NCBI GenBank assembly: GCA_964398035.1
Contig: CAYNLI010000075.1
Span: 1 to 14,766 of the forward strand
Length of the DNA: 14,766 bases
Source: Saonia sp964398035
Lineage (GTDB): Bacteria > Bacteroidota > Bacteroidia > Flavobacteriales > Flavobacteriaceae
Direction: 5' to 3'
Position 1 is the first letter of the stretch; every line of letters starts with the position of its first letter. Below are positions 1-5,970 of this stretch, in pieces. The notes beneath the pieces are model-generated. The model was not told the origin of the DNA and did no database searches. It was given only the letters and a program-made list of their open reading frames with translations. The position numbers and the translations under genes were made by a program.

Positions 1-257
1 GAATGGTTATCTATCCAAACCCCGCTTCAGATGAAATAAATTATTTGTCAGATTTTGAGGAAGATAGCGAAGTTACCATTATATTAAATGGTATTGCGCC
101 TTGGAACTATTCAAAAGAACTATTTAAAGGTCGAGTAAGTGAAGGACGTAACAGTTTATTATTTAGTATTTCTAATGTTCCGCAAGGCTTATACCAACTT
201 ACTGTAATCAAGCAAGGAAGGAAAGTATTTGATAAGCGCCTCTTAGTTTCTAGATAA
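1..257 (+). CDS. C-terminal end of a T9SS-secreted protein (type A sorting domain), 5' partial
   Basis: Only the last 84 or so codons lie in the window, and the frame is open to the left edge, so the ATG at base 3 is probably internal. The visible peptide begins VIYPNPASDEINY, the hallmark opening of the type IX secretion C-terminal sorting domain (Por_Secre_tail family). It ends with the usual GLYQLTV...GRKVFDKRLLVSR pattern: a Gly-Leu-Tyr turn, beta strands and a basic last strand. In Bacteroidota this domain takes cargo through the outer membrane by the type IX system and is normally removed by the PorU sortase. The functional part of the protein lies upstream and cannot be seen, so the activity is unknown. 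A hairpin terminator follows 18 bases after the stop. Confidence 0.85.
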   Translation, partial: MVIYPNPASDEINYLSDFEEDSEVTIILNGIAPWNYSKELFKGRVSEGRNSLLFSISNVPQGLYQLTVIKQGRKVFDKRLLVSR

Positions 258-275
258 ACACCTAGACACTTTAAC

Positions 276-305
276 AAATGGCAGGCATAAAATCTGCCAT
301 TTTTT
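276..305 (+). terminator. Rho-independent terminator of the T9SS cargo gene
   Basis: A perfect 9-bp stem, AAATGGCAG (276-284) with CTGCCATTT (294-302), encloses a 9-base loop and runs straight into a T tract (301-305). It sits 18 bases after the stop codon of the partial gene and 23 bases before the next start, so the lipoprotein gene is probably a separate transcription unit. Confidence 0.85.
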
Positions 306-327
306 ATTATCTTTTATTATAAAAAAT

Positions 328-870
328 ATGAAACAAAAAATTAAACTAGAATTTTATTTTGCATTATTATTTCTGACTTTTTCATGTTCAAGCAATGATG
401 ATTCTATAGATTGCCCAAAAAAGCAAGGCGACCTTAATACCGAAATAAATGATATTATAAAATTCAATCCAAGATTTGTAACCTATGCAAAAGTGGAAGG
501 TGTACTTTCTCTGGCGGCGGTTCAACTTGACGATGATTGTTTGTTTAGGGCTATCGTAAGTTTTATGATAGAAAATAAAAAAGGTAGACAAGATTTAAAT
601 AAATTAGATATTCAAAATAGATTTAATCCCTCTACTTCTTCGTTTAGTGAAGCTGACGGCGATGCTGTTTTAGGCTCGTGGGATTTATTGGAAACTGAAC
701 CCGCGTGGATTGAAATTGATGTTTTAGAAGACAAAGCAATGGAAGGAAGGTTTCATTCAACCTATTTACACAAAACAAATCAAAACGATTTTCACAGTTT
801 ACCAGATACATTGCGGTTTAAAAACGTCTCTTTTAAAGCCGAGCTTATTGTGCTTTCGGACGACCAATAA
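328..870 (+). CDS. hypothetical lipoprotein, 180 aa
   Basis: I do not recognise the family. Residues 1-20 form a lipoprotein signal peptide: basic KQKIK, a hydrophobic stretch FYFALLFLTF, then a lipobox ending at Cys20 (LTFSC). The mature protein starts CSSNDDSID. An acidic stretch just behind the lipidated cysteine resembles the export signal that carries Bacteroidota lipoproteins to the cell surface, so surface exposure is plausible but inferred. Two further cysteines (in DCPKK and DDDCLF) could form a disulphide. The remainder is a soluble, mixed alpha/beta-looking domain with no catalytic motif that I can identify. The gene stands alone between a terminator and a decayed dehydrogenase on the opposite strand. 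Its final codons lie at the edge of that remnant, so its own C-terminus may have been set by the same rearrangement. Confidence 0.75.
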   Translation: MKQKIKLEFYFALLFLTFSCSSNDDSIDCPKKQGDLNTEINDIIKFNPRFVTYAKVEGVLSLAAVQLDDDCLFRAIVSFMIENKKGRQDLNKLDIQNRFNPSTSSFSEADGDAVLGSWDLLETEPAWIEIDVLEDKAMEGRFHSTYLHKTNQNDFHSLPDTLRFKNVSFKAELIVLSDDQ

Positions 871-1031
871 AATACAACTGCCCTGCTTTTGGTCAATGTT
901 CTTTACGGCATTTTCTGCCAAAAATTGGTCAATAGTACATTGGCCCCTTCCAAAACCAACTGTTTGCATATTTCCAATCCTATTCCTTGACCAGCTCCAG
1001 TAACAATGACCACTTTATCCTTAAAATCCAT
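871..1031 (-). pseudogene. decayed short-chain dehydrogenase/reductase (SDR), N-terminal fragment
   Basis: Reading leftwards from an ATG at 1031, the minus strand encodes MDFKDKVVIVTGAGQGIG, followed by a helix LEICKQLVLEGANVLLT. This is the start of a classical SDR: beta strand 1, the TGxxxGIG dinucleotide-binding motif, helix A and beta strand 2. After LLT the frame runs into FWQKMP and a stop at about 903-905. One frame over, the family-like sequence continues as FLAENAVKNIDQKQGSC, showing a frameshift near 915-930. SDR-like sequence then ends at about 871, where the antisense of the lipoprotein gene begins, so roughly 200 C-terminal residues including the catalytic Tyr-x-x-x-Lys are missing. 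It is a non-functional remnant. The SDR assignment rests on direct translation and the family motif; the exact deletion endpoints are inferred. Confidence 0.8.
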
Positions 1032-1140
1032 AATATTTGCTTTGTTCAAAATAATCATACTAAGTTAATTATTTCTAAAACATTCATAATTACTGTTGTT
1101 CTTGTAATAACTTGATGTCATAAAATTTAAACTAACAGCC

Positions 1141-2268
1141 ATGAAAAAAGTTTCCAGACGCTCTTTTGTTAAAAATTTAGGTTTAGGAATTGGTTCAACC
1201 GCAGTGTTACCTTCACTTACTTCTTTTAAAAATCTTTCTGAAAAAAATTCAAAAAAGTATACGGGCAAAAAATTGAATGTTGCACTTTGTGGTTTAGGAC
1301 GTTATGCCAATATTTTAGCAGTGGGTTTAATGGAATCCCAATATTGTCATCTCTCTGGTATTATAACAGGAACACCATCAAAAGCAAAAAATTGGAAAGA
1401 ACGGTATGCCATACCTGAGAAAAATATCTATGACTATGAGAGTTTTGATAAAATAAAAGAGAACAAGGATATTGATTTGGTCTATGTGGTCTTGCCAAAT
1501 GGTATGCACAAAGAATATACTATAAGAGCCGCAAAGGCAGGAAAACATGTGATTGTAGAAAAACCAATGGCATTTACGGCAAAAGATTGTCAAGAAATGA
1601 TCGATGCCTGTAAAAATGCTGGTGTTCAATTAGCAGTGGGTTATCGACTACACTATGAACCAAACCATTTAGAAATTAAAAGACTTGGGCAAGAAAAAAT
1701 CTTTGGGCAGGTACGCTTAATTGAAGTTTCGCTTGGTTATAGTTTAACGGGTATACCTTCTGATGATTGGCATTTAAAAAAGGCACTATCTGGTGGTGGT
1801 CCGCTGATGAACCTTGGTGTTTATTGTATTCAGGCCAGTAGATATGTTTTGGGGGAAGAACCCATATCTGTAACTGCACAATTTGGTACGGTTACCATGC
1901 CCAATTTATTTAAAGAGGTTGAAGAATCCATTACTTGGCAACTAAACTTTCCCAGTGGAGCTTTGTGCACCTCATCAACAACATCCAATTGCGGCATTGA
2001 TAGATTTTTTGCATCTGCAGAAAATGGTTTTTTTGAACTTGCTCCTGCAGTAAGTTATGGTCCTTTTAGAGGAAGGTCTAGCCATGGAGAGTTTAATTTC
2101 CCGGTTATTAACCAACAAGCTGCCCAATTGGACGGAATAGGAAAGTTACTCCTTGAAAACCGACAGCTTCCAAACCATATTTCTGGTGAAGAAGGACTTA
2201 AGGACATGCGGGTGATCGAAGGGATTTATAAAGCCGCGGCCAGCGGGGAAAAGGTTCTTATTGCCTAA
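1141..2268 (+). CDS. Tat-exported Gfo/Idh/MocA family oxidoreductase, 375 aa
   Basis: A predicted NAD(P)-dependent sugar or polyol oxidoreductase of the glucose-fructose oxidoreductase type. Residues 1-26 contain a twin-arginine signal (SRRSFVKNLGLGIGSTAVLP), so the folded, cofactor-loaded enzyme probably works in the periplasm. The Rossmann domain follows, with strand KLNVALCGLGRYAN at about 44-57 and the family signature HVIVEKPMAF, in which Lys141 of EKP is the expected catalytic lysine. The C-terminal domain carries GYRLHYEPNH (167-176) and GGGPLMNLGVYCIQASRYVLGEEP (218-241), very close in layout to Zymomonas GFOR. There the corresponding block reads Asp then Tyr; here the Tyr is kept (Tyr228) but the Asp is Asn224. 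The substrate cannot be read from the sequence. The neighbouring SDR remnant hints that the locus once held a two-gene sugar-oxidation module. A hairpin terminator lies downstream. Confidence 0.88.
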   Translation: MKKVSRRSFVKNLGLGIGSTAVLPSLTSFKNLSEKNSKKYTGKKLNVALCGLGRYANILAVGLMESQYCHLSGIITGTPSKAKNWKERYAIPEKNIYDYESFDKIKENKDIDLVYVVLPNGMHKEYTIRAAKAGKHVIVEKPMAFTAKDCQEMIDACKNAGVQLAVGYRLHYEPNHLEIKRLGQEKIFGQVRLIEVSLGYSLTGIPSDDWHLKKALSGGGPLMNLGVYCIQASRYVLGEEPISVTAQFGTVTMPNLFKEVEESITWQLNFPSGALCTSSTTSNCGIDRFFASAENGFFELAPAVSYGPFRGRSSHGEFNFPVINQQAAQLDGIGKLLLENRQLPNHISGEEGLKDMRVIEGIYKAAASGEKVLIA

Positions 2269-2292
2269 AAAAATGAATGACATGAACTACAT

Positions 2293-2316
2293 TTTGGACA
2301 CAAAGTTGTATCCAAA
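2293..2316. repeat. imperfect 24-bp palindrome after the oxidoreductase gene
   Basis: TTTGGACACAA (2293-2303) pairs with TTGTATCCAAA (2306-2316), with one mismatch and a two-base centre. It begins 24 bases after the oxidoreductase stop codon and 36 bases before the stronger hairpin. The near-zero loop suits a protein-binding site or cruciform better than a terminator, but no binding protein can be named. Confidence 0.5.
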
Positions 2317-2351
2317 GCTCCACGAGTGTTGCTTCTAAATAACTTCCAAAA

Positions 2352-2387
2352 AAAATAGAACTATATCCTAGAACATAGTTCTATTTT
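2352..2387 (+). terminator. hairpin terminator of the Gfo/Idh/MocA gene
   Basis: A perfect 13-bp stem, AAAATAGAACTAT (2352-2364) with ATAGTTCTATTTT (2375-2387), has a 10-base loop. The stem ends in an A tract on the left and a T tract on the right, so it could stop transcription from either side. It lies about 85 bases after the oxidoreductase stop codon. Confidence 0.75.
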
Positions 2388-2638
2388 AAACCTAAAAAAA
2401 ATTATTACACGACTAATATATACAACTATACTTACAATATTGTAGACAATGTAATAAGTGGTGTTATATGCGAATAAGTGGTAAGGAATAATTGTGTTCT
2501 TTTTTGTATAGAGGTATATTATTGTGCTAAGCTGGTATTGGAATTAAGCTTTATAAAATACTTAAATCACACATTCAAGATTATTATTTATAATGGTTGC
2601 TTTATGAAAAGATGCCTTTTGTTGTACCCGATTAAAAC

Positions 2639-2667
2639 AAAAAAAGCCTTCAACTTTCGTTGAAGGC
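2639..2667 (-). terminator. Rho-independent terminator of the tRNA gene
   Basis: Read on the minus strand, GCCTTCAAC (2667-2659), a GAAA tetraloop, then GTTGAAGGC (2654-2646) give a perfect 9-bp stem followed by seven T residues (2645-2639). It starts 5 bases after the tRNA 3' end and has textbook intrinsic-terminator form. Confidence 0.93.
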
Positions 2668-2671
2668 CTTG

Positions 2672-2745
2672 TGGTCCCACATGGGCTCGAACCATGGACC
2701 CCCTGATTATGAGTCAGGTGCTCTAACCAGCTGAGCTATAGGACC
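2672..2745 (-). tRNA. tRNA with CAT anticodon (tRNA-Ile2 with lysidine, or elongator tRNA-Met)
   Basis: The minus strand from 2745 folds as a 74-nt cloverleaf. The acceptor stem is GGTCCTA with TGGGACC (one G-T pair), the D arm AGCTCAGCTGGTTAGAGC, the anticodon arm CCTGA-CTCATAA-TCAGG with CAT at 2711-2709, and the T arm CCATG-GTTCGAGC-CATG. The discriminator base is A, and CCA is not encoded. CAT can be elongator Met, or Ile2 whose C34 is converted to lysidine by TilS. The GGTCCTA acceptor stem and the CTCATAA loop look more like bacterial Ile2 tRNAs than Met tRNAs I know, but sequence alone does not settle it. It is not initiator tRNA, because positions 1-72 are a normal G-C pair. The tRNA has its own promoter and terminator. 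Confidence 0.93.
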
Positions 2746-2764
2746 AGCTATCTACTAGCGGATG

Positions 2765-2794
2765 CAAAACTACTACTATTTTTAAAGGTTGCAA
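2765..2794 (-). promoter_or_regulatory. Bacteroidota-type promoter of the tRNA gene
   Basis: On the minus strand TTG (2794-2792) is separated by exactly 19 bases from TAGTTTTG (2772-2765), which fits the Bacteroidota consensus of a -33 TTG and a -7 TAnnTTTG. Initiation would be expected near 2758, about a dozen bases before the tRNA 5' end. It is the best-matching promoter in the window. Confidence 0.8.
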
Positions 2795-2825
2795 AAAATA
2801 AAGACGGTAATCTCTAATAAAATCG

Positions 2826-3275
2826 CTATTCTCCTTCCCCTTTGGGAGTGGGCTGAGGACGTACTTCTTGGCACAGTTCTATCAATACACCATTGCAACT
2901 TTTAGGGTGTACAAATGCCACTAGTTTATTGTCCGCACCTTTTTTTGGTGTTTTGTTCAAAATAGTAAATCCCTCTGCTGCCAATCTTGTTATTTCTGAT
3001 TCAATATCATCAACAGCAAAGGCAATGTGGTGCACTCCTTCTCCTTTTTTTTCAATAAACTTGGCAATAGGGCCATTTTTATCCATAGATTCCAATAGTT
3101 CCACCTTATTTGGACCTACTTTAAAAAAAGAAGTTTTAACGCCTTCTGATGGCACCTCTTCTTCTTTATAGTGAGCTGTTCCAAGCAATTTTTTATACAA
3201 TTGGTTAGAAGCTTCCAAATCTTTAACGGCAATTCCTATGTGCTCTATTTTGTTCACGTATTTCCATTTAACCAT
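2826..3275 (-). CDS. mce: methylmalonyl-CoA epimerase
   Basis: Interconverts the (S) and (R) forms of methylmalonyl-CoA in the cytoplasm, between propionyl-CoA carboxylase and the B12-dependent mutase, feeding succinyl-CoA. The protein is a single VOC-fold unit of two beta-alpha-beta-beta-beta modules. Metal-ligand positions expected for the family are visible: His12 in KIEHIGIAV, His82/83 in GVHHIAFAVDD and Glu133 in GVLIELCQE. PNKVELLES and HPKSCNGVLIEL are also typical. The usual protein starts (M)NKIEHIGIAV, which matches a GTG at codon 7 (position 3257). The ATG at 3275 would add MVKWKY, so the true start may be 3257. The C-terminal tail RPQPTPKGEGE is extra. The mutase genes are not in this window. 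The gene is divergent from rbfA across a palindromic promoter region. Confidence 0.93.
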   Translation of the reverse strand: MVKWKYVNKIEHIGIAVKDLEASNQLYKKLLGTAHYKEEEVPSEGVKTSFFKVGPNKVELLESMDKNGPIAKFIEKKGEGVHHIAFAVDDIESEITRLAAEGFTILNKTPKKGADNKLVAFVHPKSCNGVLIELCQEVRPQPTPKGEGE

Positions 3276-3281
3276 AAATCC

Positions 3282-3311
3282 CTAAAATACGCATTATTCT
3301 GCGTATTTTTG
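3282..3311. promoter_or_regulatory. divergent promoter region with perfect inverted repeat between mce and rbfA
   Basis: AAAATACGCA (3284-3293) and TGCGTATTTT (3300-3309) form a perfect 10-bp inverted repeat around a 6-base centre. The right arm contains a perfect -7 element, TATTTTTG (3304-3311), facing rbfA. The left arm on the minus strand contains TATTTTAG (3289-3282), one mismatch from the same consensus and facing mce. Only four bases separate the right element from the rbfA ATG, so that transcript would be almost leaderless. No clear -33 TTG is seen for either direction. Confidence 0.55.
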
Positions 3312-3315
3312 TCCC

Positions 3316-3708
3316 ATGGAAACACAACGACAGAAAAAAATTGGAGGCGTACTGCAAAAAGATTTGGCAGACATCCTGCAACGTGCTGCCACTGATGGAG
3401 GGCTTAAAGGAACTTTAATTTCCATATCAAAAGTGTCTGTAACAACAGATTTATCCATAGCCAAGGTGTATGTTAGCATTTTTCCCCCAAAAAATGCGGC
3501 CGAATTAATGGAGGGGATTAAATCCAATCAACCTCTAATAAAACATGAGTTGGCACAACGCACTAAAAATCAGTTGCGAAAAACACCACAGCTTTTATTT
3601 TTTCTAGATGACTCTTTAGAGTATATAGAAAACATAGAAAAATCACTTAAAGGGGAAGAAAACCCTATTGAGGATAGAGACTTATTGGAAAAAAGAAAAA
3701 AATTATAG
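3316..3708 (+). CDS. rbfA: ribosome-binding factor A
   Basis: A small cytoplasmic 30S maturation factor that binds the immature small subunit near the 5' end of 16S rRNA and is needed for cold growth in other bacteria. The 130-residue product shows the family pattern from end to end: RQKKIGGVLQKDLADILQR at the N-terminus, then a type-II KH-like core with LISISKVSVTTDLSIAKVYVSIFP and LAQRTKNQLRKTPQLLFFLDDSLEYIENIEKSL. The length is typical. The tail IEDRDLLEKRKKL is charged and probably disordered. The ATG at 3316 is preceded by a TATTTTTG promoter element. The gene ends in TAG three bases before the TTG start of a membrane permease in the same frame, so the two are almost certainly co-transcribed. 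Confidence 0.95.
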   Translation: METQRQKKIGGVLQKDLADILQRAATDGGLKGTLISISKVSVTTDLSIAKVYVSIFPPKNAAELMEGIKSNQPLIKHELAQRTKNQLRKTPQLLFFLDDSLEYIENIEKSLKGEENPIEDRDLLEKRKKL

Positions 3709-3711
3709 GCC

Positions 3712-4932
3712 TTGAACTTTCCTTTGTACATCGCTCAGCGGTATGTAAGGTCTAAAAGCAGTCAAAATGTAGTGAACATCATTAATTTTGTCACGTTTTT
3801 GGTTATCGTCATTGGTTCCATGGCGCTTTTTATTGTTCTTTCGGGTTTTTCGGGCTTAAAGACCTTTAGCCTTTCTTTTAGTCAATCTACAGACCCAGAT
3901 CTTAAGGCACAACCTGCCATTGGGAAGTTTTTTTCCATTTCATCTGAACAAGAAAAAGAATTGAGTAAAATTTCTGGGGTAGTTTCTTATGCCAAAGAGA
4001 TAGAAGAACAAGTATATCTTACCCATAGGGAAAAAAGCCATGTAGCCTATATAAAAGGGATTGATGCCAATTATACCACAACAACCCATATGGACAGTAC
4101 CATTTACTATGGCAATTGGGAAGTTAATCAAAACCATGCTGTTGCAGGAAGAGGAATAGTAAATCTTTTGGGGCTGGCCATCAACGACCCTCGTAGTCGC
4201 TTGATCATTTTAGCGCCCAAACCAGGGAAAGGAAGTCTTTCCCAACAAACTTCTACAAATCCTTTTGATAACCTGTTCAATCGTTTACCAATAGTTATCA
4301 GTGGTGTGTATGCCATTGAAAATGATTTGGACAGCAAATATGTGTTTGCGGATCTGCCACTGGTACAGGCTTTATTGGAAAAAGACGATACAACTATTTC
4401 TGGAATAAATTTTAAACTTGATGAAACAACGGATGTTTCCGAAATTAGGACTGACATCAATGAAGTTCTTGGAAATACCATTGTTTTAAAAGATAGAAAA
4501 GAATTGAACAGTACCTTGTACCGAATGCTAAATACTGAAAATTTAGCGACCTATCTTATTTTTACCTTGGTACTCATTATTGCCCTTTTTAATGTTGTTG
4601 GTGCCATTATTATGATGATTTTGGACAAACAGCAAAACTCCAGAACGCTCTATAGTTTGGGAACAACGGTAAAAGAATTGCGCCATATTTATTTCGTTCA
4701 AGGAGTGTTGGTCACAAGTTTGGGCGGGCTTATTGGAGTGTTGTTGGGTGCTTTATTGGTATGGTCCCAGTTAGCTTTTGGGTGGTTAAAAATAACTCCT
4801 TCACTTGCTTATCCTGTTGAATTCCAATTTATCAATATTCTTATTGTATTGGCAACTATTGTAGTATTGGGTGTCATTGCTTCTAAAATTGCGAGCAGTA
4901 GAGTGAACAAAAATCTGGTTACATCCTCTTAA
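3712..4932 (+). CDS. FtsX/LolC-E-type ABC transporter permease, 406 aa
   Basis: An inner-membrane permease of the MacB/LolCE type. It begins MNFPLYIAQRYVRSKSSQNVVNIINFVTF, the usual start for this group. One membrane segment lies at about 24-47, followed by a large periplasmic domain (about 50-275) and three C-terminal membrane segments at roughly 278-305, 328-352 and 372-394, which form the FtsX domain. This four-helix layout matches LolC/LolE, which extract outer-membrane lipoproteins with the ATPase LolD. No ATPase gene is nearby, so the partner must be encoded elsewhere, and the lipoprotein-export role is inferred. The start is TTG at 3712; the next in-frame ATG falls inside the first membrane helix. 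The gene follows the rbfA amber stop with one codon between. The 3' end is tail-to-tail with dus. Confidence 0.88.
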   Translation: MNFPLYIAQRYVRSKSSQNVVNIINFVTFLVIVIGSMALFIVLSGFSGLKTFSLSFSQSTDPDLKAQPAIGKFFSISSEQEKELSKISGVVSYAKEIEEQVYLTHREKSHVAYIKGIDANYTTTTHMDSTIYYGNWEVNQNHAVAGRGIVNLLGLAINDPRSRLIILAPKPGKGSLSQQTSTNPFDNLFNRLPIVISGVYAIENDLDSKYVFADLPLVQALLEKDDTTISGINFKLDETTDVSEIRTDINEVLGNTIVLKDRKELNSTLYRMLNTENLATYLIFTLVLIIALFNVVGAIIMMILDKQQNSRTLYSLGTTVKELRHIYFVQGVLVTSLGGLIGVLLGALLVWSQLAFGWLKITPSLAYPVEFQFINILIVLATIVVLGVIASKIASSRVNKNLVTSS

Positions 4933-4943
4933 AAAAGAGGTTT
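4925..4943. terminator. possible short shared hairpin between the permease and dus genes
   Basis: CCTCTT (4925-4930) and AAGAGG (4935-4940) form a 6-bp stem with an AAAA loop, followed by three T residues. It overlaps the permease stop codon and ends next to the dus stop. The stem is weak and the T run short, so termination here may be inefficient. Confidence 0.4.
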
Positions 4944-5934
4944 ATATAAATTGATAATCCCCAAACTTTTCCAATACTTCATCAAAAGCAGCAAAAACAT
5001 CTACTGAGTCATCACTGGTCACCATTTTCATTCGGTAAGATTTAAAATCTGGTATTCCTTTAAAGTAATTGGTGTAATGCCTACGGGTTTCAAACACCCC
5101 TAGTTTTTCCCCTTTCCAATCTATCGCCATTTGTAAGTGCCTACGGGCTGCGATTACCCTCTCCTCCATAGTTGGCGGGGCGGTATGTTTTCCTGTCTTA
5201 AAATAATGCTTTACTTCCTTAAAGAACCATGGGTTGCCAATACTTGCACGGCCAATCATTGCGCCATCCAAACCATAATCATCCCGCATTCTCATAGCTG
5301 CTTCTGGTGTGTCTATATCCCCATTTCCAAAAACAGGAATGTGCATTCTTTGGTTGTTTTTCACGGCTGCAATAGGTTTCCAATCAGCATCTCCCTTATA
5401 CATCTGCACACGGGTACGTCCATGAATGGCTATTGCTTTAATGCCCACATCTTGTAATCGTTCTGCAACCTCAACAATTTTAATGGAATCATTGTCCCAG
5501 CCCAAACGGGTTTTTACAGTGATGGGCAAATGGGTTCTTTTTACCATTTCTTCCGCCAGTTTTACCATAAGAGGAATGTCCCTAAGAATCCCTGCCCCGG
5601 CATTTTTACTGACCACTTTTTTAACAGGACATCCAAAATTGATGTCTATAATATCTGGGTTGGATTTTTCAACAATATCAATAGATTGAAGCATGGAGTC
5701 CAAATTGGCACCAAAAATCTGAATACCAACAGGTCTCTCTTTCTCGTAAATATCAAGTTTTAAAACACTTTTAGCTGCATCCCGTATCAACCCTTCAGAA
5801 GAAATGAATTCTGTGTACACCACATCTGCTCCTTGTTCCTTGCACAGTGCACGAAAAGGTGGGTCGCTCACATCTTCCATTGGTGCTAAAAGCAATGGAA
5901 AATCTGGTAGTTGTATGTCTCCTATTTTGGGCAA
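4942..5934 (-). CDS. dusB: tRNA-dihydrouridine synthase, DusB/NifR3 type
   Basis: An FMN- and NADPH-dependent enzyme that reduces uridines to dihydrouridine in tRNA. The 330-residue protein is a TIM barrel plus a small helical domain. Visible landmarks are PLLLAPMEDVSDPPFR (residues 13-28), DINFGCPVKKV with the catalytic acid Cys102, GAGILRD, VKTRLGWD with Lys141, IHGRTRVQMYKGDADW with His171, and the phosphate-binding GNGDID (203-208) and IGRASIGNPWFF (227-238). All key residues are present. The start is TTG at 5934: the peptide from there (MPKIGDIQLPDFPLLLAPMED) matches the family N-terminus, and the first in-frame ATG downstream would cut into the FMN-binding strand. A TATTTTTG element lies about 22 bases upstream. 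The B subclass is a judgement from overall similarity; in some bacteria this single type covers more tRNA sites. Confidence 0.93.
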   Translation of the reverse strand: MPKIGDIQLPDFPLLLAPMEDVSDPPFRALCKEQGADVVYTEFISSEGLIRDAAKSVLKLDIYEKERPVGIQIFGANLDSMLQSIDIVEKSNPDIIDINFGCPVKKVVSKNAGAGILRDIPLMVKLAEEMVKRTHLPITVKTRLGWDNDSIKIVEVAERLQDVGIKAIAIHGRTRVQMYKGDADWKPIAAVKNNQRMHIPVFGNGDIDTPEAAMRMRDDYGLDGAMIGRASIGNPWFFKEVKHYFKTGKHTAPPTMEERVIAARRHLQMAIDWKGEKLGVFETRRHYTNYFKGIPDFKSYRMKMVTSDDSVDVFAAFDEVLEKFGDYQFI

Positions 5935-5956
5935 AATATAACTGTTTATAAAAGTG

Positions 5957-5964
5957 CAAAAATA
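5957..5964 (-). promoter_or_regulatory. TAnnTTTG -7 element of the dus gene
   Basis: The minus strand reads TATTTTTG, a perfect match to the Bacteroidota -7 consensus, 22 bases before the TTG start. A TTG occurs 16 bases further upstream, inside the 3' arm of the preceding gene's terminator hairpin. That spacing is slightly shorter than the usual 17-23. Confidence 0.55.
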
Positions 5965-5970
5965 CGGAAA

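Larger units (their letters stand above)
2269..2638. other. gene-free AT-rich interval with hairpins and a short direct repeat
   Basis: No credible coding sequence is visible here. The longest open frames are short, biased to hydrophobic or AT-driven residues, and one runs into the tRNA terminator. The interval holds an imperfect palindrome (2293-2316), a strong hairpin (2352-2387), a 12-bp palindrome TACAATATTGTA (2433-2444) and a 10-base direct repeat (2453-2462 and 2473-2482). I see no recognisable RNA family. Confidence 0.55.

Noticed and set aside
2274..2339. Tiny frame starting MNDMNYILDTKLYPKL after the oxidoreductase gene
   Set aside because: Only about 21 residues, contains the imperfect palindrome, and nothing supports translation.
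2478..2663. 61-codon open frame before the tRNA
   Set aside because: AT-driven composition, no recognisable motif, and its end runs through the tRNA terminator hairpin.
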